A stretch of DNA of 48,022 nucleotides from the NCBI GenBank assembly GCA_035655155.1, contig DASRVH010000033.1, positions 1-48,022 of the forward strand, read 5' to 3'. Position numbers and translations under genes: made by a program. The notes below the pieces were generated by a model that was not told the DNA's origin, searched no databases, and worked only from the letters and a program-made list of their open reading frames with translations. Of the stretch, positions 24,795-32,531 are shown in pieces. The DNA comes from Lentisalinibacter sp035655155. Its GTDB lineage: Bacteria; Pseudomonadota; Gammaproteobacteria; Steroidobacterales; Woeseiaceae. Every line of letters begins with the position of its first letter. Within the stretch, counting starts at the first letter, position 1.

Positions 24795-26150
24795 TTGACG
24801 ACGCTCGCGATATCCCTCAACGACGCCGCCATCACGGCGGTGACCGGCTCCCGGCTGGTGTACCAGGAGCCCGGATTCGCGCTGCTCCGCGACGGCGATC
24901 TGGTCACTGGCGGGCGGGCGACAGCCGAGGCGCGCCGCCATCCGCGCAGCGTGGTGAACCATTTCTGGCGCCACCTCGGCGTGGAGCCGGTGCAGGAGCT
25001 GAAGTTCCGCCACCTGACGCCGGCGGACCTGGCCTCCCGGCAGCTGGAGGAGATCTGGCGCAGCGAACGTTCGGCGGACGGCGTGGTGTTCGCGGTGCCC
25101 GCCTGGATGGAGCGTGAGAGCCTCGGCGTGCTGCTCGGCATCGCCGGCGAGCTGGAGCTGCCGGTCACGGCCCTGGTGGACTCCGCCGTGGCCTGCTCCC
25201 GGCGTGCCTATCCGGGCCGCTCGCTGCTGCACATCGATCTTTCCCTGCATACCGCCTCGATCAGCCGCATCGCCCAGGAGGACGGCGCGGCGACCGACCG
25301 GGTGGAGCTGGTGGACGCCGCCGGGCTTACGGCGCTGCGGGACACGTGGGTGGCGGTGATCGCCGAGGCGTTCGTCCGCCAGAGTCGCTTCGATCCACTG
25401 CACACGGCCGAGTCGGAACAGCTGCTGTACGACCGTCTGGAGCCGTGGCTGGAAACGGCGCAGAGGAGCGGCGAGGTGCGCATGCAGCTGGAGTTCGGCG
25501 GTCACGGCCACGAGGCGGCGCTGCCGCTGCTGACCTTCACCGAGGCCGTCAGCGGCATCTATCAGAGCCTCGCGGGGCACGTGCGCTCCCTGATCCGGGC
25601 CGCGGAGGCGCCGGCGCTGCAGTTCACCCGGCACACGGCCGCGCTGCCCGGCCTGGTGGACTTTCTCGTGGCCCGTGCCGGCGGCGAACCCTTCGTGCTG
25701 GAGGAGGCAGCGGCCGCGCGAGGCGCGCTGGCGCGGGCCGCCGCAGCCACTGCGGGATCCACCCGGCTGACCCGGCGCCTGCCCTGGGACCAGAGTCCGG
25801 TGGAAGCGCCCGCCGCGCCCGTCCGCGAGGCCGGGGAGTCGCCCAGCCATCTGCTGCACGGGCACCGTGCCTTGGCGCTGGACGACGAAGGGCTCGCCAT
25901 CGGCACGAGCCTGGGCGGCGAGCGCGGCATCACCCTCGCCGCGGACATGGCCGGCGTCTCCCGCCGCCACTGTGTGCTGCGCCGTGACAACGGCCAGTGC
26001 ATCGTGGAGGATCTCAGCCGCTACGGCACCTGGCTGAACGGCAGCCGTATCGAGCGCTCGGCGGTGCTGCAGGCGGGCGACAGCTTGCGGGTGGGAACGC
26101 CGGGCCAGGAGTTCCGGCTCATCCGGGTGGTGGAGAGCGATGACGCGTAA
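24795..26150 (+). CDS. Degenerate actin/Hsp70-like protein with C-terminal FHA domain
   Basis: 451 residues from TTG 24795, 10 bp after the channel gene. Residues 1-about 300 read like a diverged actin-fold ATPase. VVFAVPAWMERESLGVLLG resembles the Hsp70 VPAYFN...A segment, ALVDSAVACS resembles NEPTAAA, and LLHIDLSLHTASISRI sits where Hsp70 has its second phosphate loop. The usual Gly-rich phosphate motifs are lost, so ATP binding is doubtful. Residues about 358-447 are an FHA phosphothreonine-binding domain (IGTSLGGERGI, SRRHCVLRRDNGQCIVEDLS, GTWLNGSRI). No membrane helix is seen. It could read phosphorylation by kinases in this region and dock on the channel complex. The 3' end overlaps the next gene by 11 bp. 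Confidence 0.75.
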   Translation: MTTLAISLNDAAITAVTGSRLVYQEPGFALLRDGDLVTGGRATAEARRHPRSVVNHFWRHLGVEPVQELKFRHLTPADLASRQLEEIWRSERSADGVVFAVPAWMERESLGVLLGIAGELELPVTALVDSAVACSRRAYPGRSLLHIDLSLHTASISRIAQEDGAATDRVELVDAAGLTALRDTWVAVIAEAFVRQSRFDPLHTAESEQLLYDRLEPWLETAQRSGEVRMQLEFGGHGHEAALPLLTFTEAVSGIYQSLAGHVRSLIRAAEAPALQFTRHTAALPGLVDFLVARAGGEPFVLEEAAAARGALARAAAATAGSTRLTRRLPWDQSPVEAPAAPVREAGESPSHLLHGHRALALDDEGLAIGTSLGGERGITLAADMAGVSRRHCVLRRDNGQCIVEDLSRYGTWLNGSRIERSAVLQAGDSLRVGTPGQEFRLIRVVESDDA

Positions 26151-27240
26151 GCGGCGCAGGACGGAGGCCATCAGCCTGTCGTTCCTCGACATCATGAGCT
26201 GCGGCTTCGGCGCGGTGGTGCTCTTCTTCATGATCATCAACGCCACCGTCTCCCGTAACGCCGACACCGAGACCGCGGAACTCATGAGCGAGACGACACG
26301 CCTGGAGGAACAGGTGCTCGAGGGCCGCAAGGACATGGTGAAGGTCCGCAACGTCCTGGAAGAGGCGGAGGAGGAGCGGATTCGCACAGAGGGGGAGGCC
26401 GAGCGGGTACAGCAGGAGATCGAGCGCATCCGCGAGGAGCTGTCCGAATACGAGGACACCACGCTGGCGCGCATCGAGCGCATCGAGAAGCTGCGCGCGG
26501 ACATCGAGCAGCTGGAGGCGGAGAAGAAGCGGCTGGAGGCGGCGGCTGCGGAACGCGAGGCCGCGCTGGGCGATCAGGTGCGCGCCTTCCGCGGCGAGGG
26601 CGACCGCCAGTATCTCACCGGCCTGAAGGTGGGCGGCGACCGCGTCCTGGTGCTGGTGGACGCCTCGGCCAGCATGCTGGACAAGAAAGTGGTGAACGTC
26701 ATCCGCCGGCGCAACATGGCCGACGAGCAGAAACTGCGGGCGGCGAAGTGGCGCCAGGCCATCGCCTCGGTGGACTGGATCACCAGCCAGTTCCGGCCGG
26801 GCGCGAAGTTCCAGATCTATACCTTCAACGACACGGTCGAGCCGGTGCTGGACGGCAGCGACGGCGTCTGGCTGGACGTGGGCGACGGCCGCAAGCTCGC
26901 CGAGGCCGTCCGCCGCCTGCGGATCACCGTGCCGCAGGGGGGCACGAACCTGCAGGGCGCCTACGAGGTCATAAGGAAGATGAATCCGCGGCCGGACAAC
27001 GTGTTCCTGCTGGTGGACAGCCTGCCCACCCGCGGCAACAAGCCGCCGGCCAGACGCACCATCTCGGGGCCCCAGCGCCAGGCTCTGCACGCCCAGGCCG
27101 TGCGGGAGGTGCCGAGCGGCGTGCCGATCAACATCATGCTCTTCCCCATGGAAGGCGACTACGCGGCGCCCATCGAGTTCTGGAAGCTCGCGTATCGCAC
27201 CCGCGGCTCTTTCATGAGCATCAGCAAGGACTGGCCCTGA
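26140..27240 (+). CDS. vWA-domain protein with ExbD/TolR-like N-terminal helix (paralog 1)
   Basis: 366 residues. A basic cytoplasmic N-terminus (TRKRRR) leads to one membrane helix, residues 13-35. It contains SLSFLDIMSCGFGAVVLFF, where Asp17 (codon 26188-26190) occupies the place of the proton-carrying Asp in ExbD/TolR/MotB (compare FIDVMLVLL). A long coiled coil (about 45-148) follows, then a vWA domain (about 165-360) with MIDAS motif DASAS (174-178) and the conserved Thr in PQGGTNLQGA. By the positive-inside rule the vWA domain is periplasmic. It begins inside the FHA gene and is 3 bp from the second paralog. The role is inferred as the moving or effector subunit of the upstream channel. 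Confidence 0.82.
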   Translation: MTRKRRRTEAISLSFLDIMSCGFGAVVLFFMIINATVSRNADTETAELMSETTRLEEQVLEGRKDMVKVRNVLEEAEEERIRTEGEAERVQQEIERIREELSEYEDTTLARIERIEKLRADIEQLEAEKKRLEAAAAEREAALGDQVRAFRGEGDRQYLTGLKVGGDRVLVLVDASASMLDKKVVNVIRRRNMADEQKLRAAKWRQAIASVDWITSQFRPGAKFQIYTFNDTVEPVLDGSDGVWLDVGDGRKLAEAVRRLRITVPQGGTNLQGAYEVIRKMNPRPDNVFLLVDSLPTRGNKPPARRTISGPQRQALHAQAVREVPSGVPINIMLFPMEGDYAAPIEFWKLAYRTRGSFMSISKDWP

Positions 27241-27243
27241 ATC

Positions 27244-28248
27244 ATGGCGCGGCGCAGGAAAAGAGACGCGGAAGGCTTCAGCCTCTCGTTCCTGGACGCG
27301 ATCAGCTGCGGCTTCGGCGCCGTGCTGCTGCTGCTCGTGCTCACCAAGATCTACGAGCCGCAGACCATCGAGCGCACCCAGCAGGACCTGGAGGGCCTGA
27401 TCGCCAGGCTGGAGCAGGAGCTGTTCGACATCCGCGGCGAGACGGTGGTGCTGAACCGGGAGCTGGAGAGCGCGCGTGAGCAGGTCTCAGACTCGAAAGA
27501 GAAGCTCGCGCGGCTGTACGGCGATCTCTCCCGCATCGAGGGGCGCTACGACGCCAGCGCGGGCGACGTGACCGTCCCCACCGTGGACGAGGGCGAGTTG
27601 CGGGCGGCGCGCCAGCAGCTCACCGAGGAGATGCGGCGGCTGAATGCAGACTACAGCCGTCCGGAGGACGCGCCCGTCGGCGGCATCCCGGTGGACAGCG
27701 AGTACATCATCTTCATTATCGATACCTCCGGCTCCATGCAGGAGTTCAGCTGGAACCTGGCGCGGCGCAAGCTCACAGAGACCCTCGATCTGTATCCCCA
27801 GGTCAAGGGCATACAGATCATGAACGACAACGGCCGCTACATGTTCGAGAGTTTCGCCGGCAAGTGGATCCCGGATACGCCGGGCAGGCGTCGGGCCATC
27901 CTTTCGGCCATGGCCAACTGGCGACCGCTCAGCTTCTCCACGCCGGTGAACGGCATCCAGACCGCCATCCGCACCTTCGCCGCGCCGGACAAGAAGGTGA
28001 GCCTGTACGTCTTCGGCGACGAGTACACCGGACAGTCGGTGGAGGGGGTCGCCGACGCCGTCGACCGGCTCAATCCGGAGGGCCCGGACGGCCGGCGCCT
28101 GGTGCGCATCCACGCCGTCGGCTTCCCGTACCGCTTCGGCGGCCCGGGCAATATCCAGAATTCCACCATCCAGTTCGCGGCGCTGATGCGCGAACTCACC
28201 CACCGCAACGGCGGCACCTTCGTCGCGCTGGTCGACGACAACCGCTGA
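27244..28248 (+). CDS. vWA-domain protein with ExbD/TolR-like N-terminal helix (paralog 2)
   Basis: 334 residues starting 3 bp after paralog 1. The same architecture recurs: a basic N-terminus (MARRRKRD), a membrane helix with FSLSFLDAISCGFGAVLLLL and Asp18 (codon 27295-27297), a coiled coil (about 40-138), and a vWA domain with MIDAS DTSGS at 160-164. The motif LSFLD..SCGFGAV is shared almost identically with paralog 1, while the coiled coils and vWA domains have diverged strongly. That pattern suggests a fixed contact with one channel but different periplasmic targets, or a heterodimer. The stop at 28248 is followed by a 129-bp gap before an OmpA-like gene. Confidence 0.82.
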   Translation: MARRRKRDAEGFSLSFLDAISCGFGAVLLLLVLTKIYEPQTIERTQQDLEGLIARLEQELFDIRGETVVLNRELESAREQVSDSKEKLARLYGDLSRIEGRYDASAGDVTVPTVDEGELRAARQQLTEEMRRLNADYSRPEDAPVGGIPVDSEYIIFIIDTSGSMQEFSWNLARRKLTETLDLYPQVKGIQIMNDNGRYMFESFAGKWIPDTPGRRRAILSAMANWRPLSFSTPVNGIQTAIRTFAAPDKKVSLYVFGDEYTGQSVEGVADAVDRLNPEGPDGRRLVRIHAVGFPYRFGGPGNIQNSTIQFAALMRELTHRNGGTFVALVDDNR

Positions 28249-28377
28249 GGCCCCCCGCCACAATTCGTCATTTTTCGTCCCGATCCGTCACCGGTGTTCC
28301 ACGGCGGCGCCCGGCCGCGGCGCTTCAATGGCAACCGTAGCCAACGGACGCGGCCATCGCCGCAGGAGAATGACGAC

Positions 28378-29136
28378 ATGAAGACGAAAGCCATGAGCCA
28401 ATCCCTGGTCCTGATCACGAGCCTCGCCCTCGGCGTCACCGCTGCGGTGCAGCCTGCCTCGGCCGCCGAGGCCGGCCAGGCGTCGCGCCAGGAGACCATC
28501 GGCTTCGGTACCGGTGCCGTCGTCGGCGCCGCCGCCGGCGGCCCGGTGGGCTTCCTGGTGGGCGCCGCGCTGGGCGCGAAACTGGGCGACATGTACCACG
28601 AGAAGGACGCCCGCAACGAAGTCCTGAGCGGCGAGCTGACGGCCGCGCGGCAGCGTCTCGATCGCATGGAGGCCGAGCTGGCGGCCACCGACGGCGACCT
28701 CAGGAAGGTCGGCGCCGAACTGCAGGCGCTGGTCGCCAACGGCGCGCCCCAGATGCTCGAGCTGCTGAAGACGGGCATCGAGATGGATCTGCTGTTCCGC
28801 ACCGAGGCCGACGAACTGAATGCCGAGACCGCGGACCGGGTGGACGAACTGGCGCGGGTGCTCGCGGCGCTGCCGTCCGTGCAGATCAGGCTGGATGCGT
28901 GGGCGGATCCCCGCGGCGAGGAAGACTACAACCAGTCCCTGTCCGAACGCCGGGCCGAGCACGTCGTGAGCCTGCTCACCGCCGGCGGCATTCCCGCCGC
29001 CCGCGTTACGGCCAACGCCCACGGCGAGGCCGGAGGCGAGGAGAGCGATCCGGACCGCAACGCGCTCGAGCGCCGGGTCAGCCTGACGCTGTACGTGCCG
29101 GAGGACGGCGCGCAAAGGGTGGCGGAGACGCGGTGA
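28378..29136 (+). CDS. OmpA-family protein with glycine zipper (PdsO-like)
   Basis: 252 residues from ATG 28378, preceded by CAGGAGAATG. A signal peptide ends near ASAAEA. A glycine-zipper segment (GFGTGAVVGAAAGGPVGFLV, about residues 41-60) may insert in the outer membrane. A coiled coil (about 75-115) precedes an OmpA C-terminal peptidoglycan-binding-like domain (about 125-245) with DELARVLAALPSVQIRLDAWAD, YNQSLSERRAEHVVSLL and ALERRVSLTLY. The zipper plus OmpA layout resembles the PdsO protein of the proteobacterial dedicated sortase system, but no sortase is nearby. It could provide the peptidoglycan or outer-membrane contact for the upstream complex. A terminator follows. Confidence 0.82.
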   Translation: MKTKAMSQSLVLITSLALGVTAAVQPASAAEAGQASRQETIGFGTGAVVGAAAGGPVGFLVGAALGAKLGDMYHEKDARNEVLSGELTAARQRLDRMEAELAATDGDLRKVGAELQALVANGAPQMLELLKTGIEMDLLFRTEADELNAETADRVDELARVLAALPSVQIRLDAWADPRGEEDYNQSLSERRAEHVVSLLTAGGIPAARVTANAHGEAGGEESDPDRNALERRVSLTLYVPEDGAQRVAETR

Positions 29137-29172
29137 GACGCTGAAACCGGACCCGACCAACGGCAGCGAGTA

Positions 29173-29200
29173 GGCGGCTGCCGGCGACGGCAGCCGCCTT
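29173..29200 (+). terminator. Intrinsic terminator between convergent genes
   Basis: GGCGGCTGCCG (29173-29183) pairs perfectly with CGGCAGCCGCC (29188-29198) over a GCGA tetraloop, followed by TTCCCTT. It lies between the OmpA-like gene (plus) and the GFA-family gene (minus), so it can serve both. Confidence 0.75.
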
Positions 29201-29215
29201 CCCTTGCAGGCCCGT

Positions 29216-29728
29216 CTAGAGACGCGGTGACTCGCCCTTGTGACCCGACCACTTCGGCAGGTCGTCGTCCACGTCCACCACCCGCATCCCGTAGAAGATA
29301 TGACAGGTGGGCCGGAATGCGTCCGGTATCCGCCGGGGCCGGCCGAAGTCGAACAGCTCGGGGAACGCGAGCCACATCCGCCGCCCCTCGTCGGCGACGG
29401 GGGTGCCGCAGCGGGCACAGGAGACCTTGCAGGGCAGGATGCGCTCCGCCCGGCCCGGGCCGCTCGCGTAGAAGCGCAGGCACTCGATGCCCGCCGTGAT
29501 GCGCACGTCCCGCTTGTGGAATATCGCCGCCCACTGCATGGCTGCGCCGTGCAGCACCTGGCAGTCCCGGCAGTGGCAGAGCTTGGCATCCACCGGATCG
29601 GCGCCCACCTCGTAGCGCACGGCGCCGCAGTGACAGCGGGCCGCATAGCGCGGGCGGAAGGCCGGATCGGCGGGAGAGCCGTAATCCGGTCCGAGGGTGT
29701 CGCATTCTCGCTCGCCGCTTCGATGCAT
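29216..29728 (-). CDS. GFA-family (Gfa-like/CENP-V) zinc protein
   Basis: 170 residues. The zinc-binding cysteines of the glutathione-dependent formaldehyde-activating family are visible: CHCG (Cys32, Cys34), CHCRDC (Cys51, Cys53, Cys56) and CARC (Cys104, Cys107). The segments AVRYEVGADP and HGAAMQWAAIFHKRDVRI fit the beta-tent fold. The family name comes from one founding member; most members have unknown substrates, so a detoxification role is not established. ATG 29728 is used. It is divergent from the acetyltransferase at 29770. Confidence 0.87.
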   Translation of the reverse strand: MHRSGERECDTLGPDYGSPADPAFRPRYAARCHCGAVRYEVGADPVDAKLCHCRDCQVLHGAAMQWAAIFHKRDVRITAGIECLRFYASGPGRAERILPCKVSCARCGTPVADEGRRMWLAFPELFDFGRPRRIPDAFRPTCHIFYGMRVVDVDDDLPKWSGHKGESPRL

Positions 29729-29769
29729 CAGTCACCATCCGGAGGGGGTATGCTTCGCCAGTCGGAATT

Positions 29770-30360
29770 ATGACGGATCGACGAAGCGTGGAAAGGCCGG
29801 TGATCGAGACACGGCGGCTGCTGTTGCGGCCTCTCGAGATGTCGGATGCGGCGGACGTGCAGCGTCTCGCGGGGGACCGTGCGATCGCCGATACCACGCT
29901 GAATATCCCGCATCCGTACGAACAGGGCATGGCCGAGCGCTGGATCGCTTCCCATCAGCCGGAGTTCGAGGCGGGCCGGCTCTGCAATTTCGCCATCACT
30001 CGCCGCAAGCGCGGTGAGCTGATCGGCGCCATCGGACTCCGTCGCCTGGAAGCGGCCGAAACCGCGGAGCTCGGCTACTGGCTCGGCGTGCCTTTCTGGA
30101 ACTCCGGCTACTGCACCGAAGCGGCGGTCGCCGTCGTCGCCTTCGGGTTCGAGGAGTTGGGTCTGCGCCGGGTGCAGGCACATCACCTGCTACGAAATCC
30201 GGCCTCGGGCCGCGTGCTCGTCAAGGCGGGGTTGCGCAGGGAAGGCGTGGCCCGGCAGGAGTTCCGCAAGGGAGAGCGGCACGAGGACATCGTGCTGTAC
30301 GGGATCGGCCGGGACGAGTGGCAGCGGCGATGGCCCGCGGGCACGGCGCCCGCCGGCTGA
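29770..30360 (+). CDS. GNAT-family N-acetyltransferase (RimJ/RimL type)
   Basis: 196 residues. ETRRLLLRPLEMSDAADVQRL is the usual opening of RimJ/RimL-like acetyltransferases. The fold continues with ELGYWLGVPFWNSGYCTEAA (beta4/alpha3), FGFEELGLRRVQAHHLLRNPAS and LVKAGLRREGV at the acetyl-CoA-binding end. The acceptor is unknown; ribosomal-protein or small-molecule acetylation are both possible. It stands alone between a divergent gene and a gene with its own leader. Confidence 0.9.
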   Translation: MTDRRSVERPVIETRRLLLRPLEMSDAADVQRLAGDRAIADTTLNIPHPYEQGMAERWIASHQPEFEAGRLCNFAITRRKRGELIGAIGLRRLEAAETAELGYWLGVPFWNSGYCTEAAVAVVAFGFEELGLRRVQAHHLLRNPASGRVLVKAGLRREGVARQEFRKGERHEDIVLYGIGRDEWQRRWPAGTAPAG

Positions 30361-30456
30361 GCGCCCCGGGTATACTGTGCCGCGGGGAGCCGGGGGCGAC
30401 GTCGTCTGCCGCCAGTACCTCAGACAAGAACCGATAATAACCATGAGGATACGAGG

Positions 30457-31236
30457 ATGAAGATACGAGCGATACTGGCGGGAGTCCTGGCGACCCTCGC
30501 ACTGACTGTGCCGCTGAGTCTGCCGGCGGACAATCACGAAGAGCCGAAGCCTCTGACCGACGTCTGGTACGTCATACCGAAGCGGGGCATGGAGGCCGAG
30601 TTCGAGGCCGCCGTCAAGGCGCATAACCAGTTCCGGGTGGATCAGGGCGAGGCGAGGGAATGGGCGATCTACGTGCCCGTGGTGGGTCACAAGCTCGGAA
30701 TCTACCAGTTCCGCTCCTGCTGCCACGACTTCGCGGACCTGGACAAGTTCGAGAGCGAAGACAGCAAACAGGGATTGACCCGGCACTGGAACGAGAACGT
30801 CGATCAGTACGTCGATCACTATCATCACTATCTCGAGCGCAACGACTGGAAGCACAGCCACATGCCCGAGGATGCCGGCCCCTACAAGTACTACGGCGTC
30901 ACGAGCTGGGTCTGGAAGGAGGATGCGGGCCCCGCCGCCGGCATCGCACGCAGGCACTTCAGCAAGATCGCGAAGGAGGAAGGCTGGGCGGACGACGACC
31001 ACCAGTGGCTGTGGCTGTCGCGCATCGGCGGCAAGCCGGTGCTGATGCTGGTCAACCCGATGGAGAATTTCGCGGACATGGCGCCCACGGATCCGAGTTT
31101 CTACGACTTCCTGGCCGAAAAGCTGGGATCCGAGACGGCAGCCGACGTCGTATTCGCCGATTTCGACAGCGGCTTCGCCAGCTCCGACTACACAATCTGG
31201 ACCGAGCGCGAGGACCTGACGCCCGCTGACGACTGA
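30457..31236 (+). CDS. Secreted protein with two ABM-like halves, unknown function
   Basis: 259 residues from ATG 30457, preceded by GAGGATACGAGG. An N-terminal signal peptide (MKIRAILAGVLATLALTVPL) ends near LPADN. The mature protein shows two similar halves: DVWYVIPKRGMEAEFEAAVK near the start and TSWVWKEDAGPAAGIARRHF in the middle, each followed by a strand-rich region and an aromatic/His-rich stretch (VDHYHHYLERNDWKHSHM). This pattern suggests duplicated dimeric alpha/beta-barrel (ABM-like) domains. It is rich in Trp, Tyr and His. A TATACT box at 30371-30376 could be its -10. Function unknown. Confidence 0.75.
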   Translation: MKIRAILAGVLATLALTVPLSLPADNHEEPKPLTDVWYVIPKRGMEAEFEAAVKAHNQFRVDQGEAREWAIYVPVVGHKLGIYQFRSCCHDFADLDKFESEDSKQGLTRHWNENVDQYVDHYHHYLERNDWKHSHMPEDAGPYKYYGVTSWVWKEDAGPAAGIARRHFSKIAKEEGWADDDHQWLWLSRIGGKPVLMLVNPMENFADMAPTDPSFYDFLAEKLGSETAADVVFADFDSGFASSDYTIWTEREDLTPADD

Positions 31237-31261
31237 CAATCGCGGGCTCCGTTGTTAACGT

Positions 31262-31299
31262 GGCCCCACGACGAATCGTCGATCGATCGTCGTGGGGCC
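31262..31299. terminator. Strong 13-bp hairpin
   Basis: GGCCCCACGACGA (31262-31274) and its exact complement (31287-31299) enclose a 12-base loop that itself contains TCGATCGA. It lies 25 bp after the secreted-protein gene and 42 bp before the pterin dehydratase gene. There is no T-run after it. Either a Rho-assisted terminator or an element in the leader of the next gene. Confidence 0.5.
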
Positions 31300-31341
31300 C
31301 CGGACCGGGATAGCGAATCGATCCATCTGCGGGAGTCGTCG

Positions 31342-31683
31342 ATGACAGCACTGGCCGAGAGACATTGCAGGCCCTGCGAGGGCGGCGTGGAGCCGCTGAC
31401 CACGGAGCAGGCGCAGGCGCTGATGAAGGGGCTGGACCCGGAGTGGAATCTCTCCGGCGACGGCAAGTCCATCAGCCGGGACTTCGAGTTCACCGGATTC
31501 GCGCGCACCATCGCTTTCACCAACGCCGTGGCGTGGGTGGCGACGGTGGAGGGCCATCACCCGGTGATGGAAGTGAGCTACGGGCGCTGCCTGGTGCGTT
31601 ATACGACCCACGCCATCGACGGGCTCTCCGACAACGACTTCATCTGCGCGGCCAAGATAGACCGCCTGACCGCGGGCGCGTGA
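31342..31683 (+). CDS. 4a-hydroxytetrahydrobiopterin dehydratase
   Basis: 113-residue pterin-4a-carbinolamine dehydratase, which recycles the cofactor of aromatic amino-acid hydroxylases or acts in molybdopterin-related roles. The N-terminus has the C-x-x-C-EGG pattern (CRPCEGGVEPL) common in bacterial members. WNLSGDGKSISRDFEF and AFTNAVAWVATVEGHHPVMEVSYG contain the conserved EGHHP histidines, followed by VRYTTHAIDGLSDNDF. ATG 31342 follows a GGGAG 10 bases upstream; the longer frame from 31252 would cross the hairpin. No aromatic hydroxylase gene is seen in the window. Confidence 0.92.
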   Translation: MTALAERHCRPCEGGVEPLTTEQAQALMKGLDPEWNLSGDGKSISRDFEFTGFARTIAFTNAVAWVATVEGHHPVMEVSYGRCLVRYTTHAIDGLSDNDFICAAKIDRLTAGA

Positions 31684-31689
31684 GCGACG

Positions 31690-32484
31690 CTAGTCCTTCG
31701 GCGGCAGCGGGAAGAACGCGCTGGTGCGCCGCACGTATTCCTCGTACTTCGGCTTGGTCTTCTTCAGCGAGCGCTCCAGCAGGCTCACGCCGCTGACCTT
31801 CAGCAGCAGCCAGGTCATGGCGATGGGGGCGTAGACCGTCCACAGACCCACCGGATTCTCGCAGGCGATGACGAACAGGCCCCACCACAGGCAGGCATTG
31901 CCGAAGTAGTTCGGATGCCGGGTATAACGCCACAGCCCCCGATCCATCACCTTGCCCTCGTTGGCGGGGTCGGCCTTGAAGCGGGCCAGCTGCCAGTCGC
32001 CGACGGCCTCGAACAGGAAACCGATCAGCCACAGGGCCGCGCCGATGGCGGCGACGATGCCGAGTTCGGCCGGCCGGTCGTAGATCTGGCCCACCTGCAC
32101 GGGCATCGAGATCAGCCACATCAGCACGCCCTGCAGCAGGAACACCTTGAACAGGCTGGCGGTGACAAAGTTGCCGCCGGCGGCCTCCGTCTTCTCCCGC
32201 ATCCGGCGGTAGCGGGGGTCCTCGCCGTGGCCGATATTGCGCCAGGCGAGATACAGCCCGAGCCGCGCCGCCCAGATGACGGTGAGTGCCGTCAGTAGGT
32301 TCTGGCGTGCGGGTGCGCCGTCGGCCAGGAACCAGGCGACCACGGCGATTACGCCGAAGCCCGGGCCCCAGAAAATGTCCACGATGCTGGCGTTCTTCAG
32401 CGGTATGCTGAGCAGCCACAGGATGAATACGCAGACGAGGGTGACGATGAGGGTCGTGCCGAGGACGAGTGCCAGTTCCTGCAT
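31690..32484 (-). CDS. DUF1295 integral membrane protein (steroid 5-alpha-reductase-like)
   Basis: 264 residues from ATG 32484 (MQELALVLG). Six to seven hydrophobic helices are visible. The conserved C-terminal motif is LWRYTRHPNYFGNACLWWGL, the nucleotide-binding segment shared with steroid 5-alpha-reductase and isoprenylcysteine methyltransferase-like enzymes; VDIFWGPGFGVIAVVAW and KTKPKYEEYVRRTSAFFP are further DUF1295 marks. It may reduce a lipid double bond with NADPH, but activity is unproven for this family. The open frame extends upstream through a 12-bp tandem repeat to 33114, where it is antisense to the dehydratase gene; I reject that extension. Confidence 0.9.
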   Translation of the reverse strand: MQELALVLGTTLIVTLVCVFILWLLSIPLKNASIVDIFWGPGFGVIAVVAWFLADGAPARQNLLTALTVIWAARLGLYLAWRNIGHGEDPRYRRMREKTEAAGGNFVTASLFKVFLLQGVLMWLISMPVQVGQIYDRPAELGIVAAIGAALWLIGFLFEAVGDWQLARFKADPANEGKVMDRGLWRYTRHPNYFGNACLWWGLFVIACENPVGLWTVYAPIAMTWLLLKVSGVSLLERSLKKTKPKYEEYVRRTSAFFPLPPKD

Positions 32485-32531
32485 GGATGACGGCTCCTTG
32501 GTGCCGGGACGAGGGGGTTTCCCGGCGGTTG

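Noticed and set aside
23984..28248. Zorya-type anti-phage system (ZorAB)
   Set aside because: The channel protein lacks the long cytoplasmic tail of ZorA, there is no OmpA-domain ZorB following it, and no helicase or nuclease gene is present.
28378..29136. Proteobacterial dedicated sortase system
   Set aside because: The OmpA-like protein resembles PdsO, but no sortase, LPXTG-type target or PdsRS pair is adjacent.
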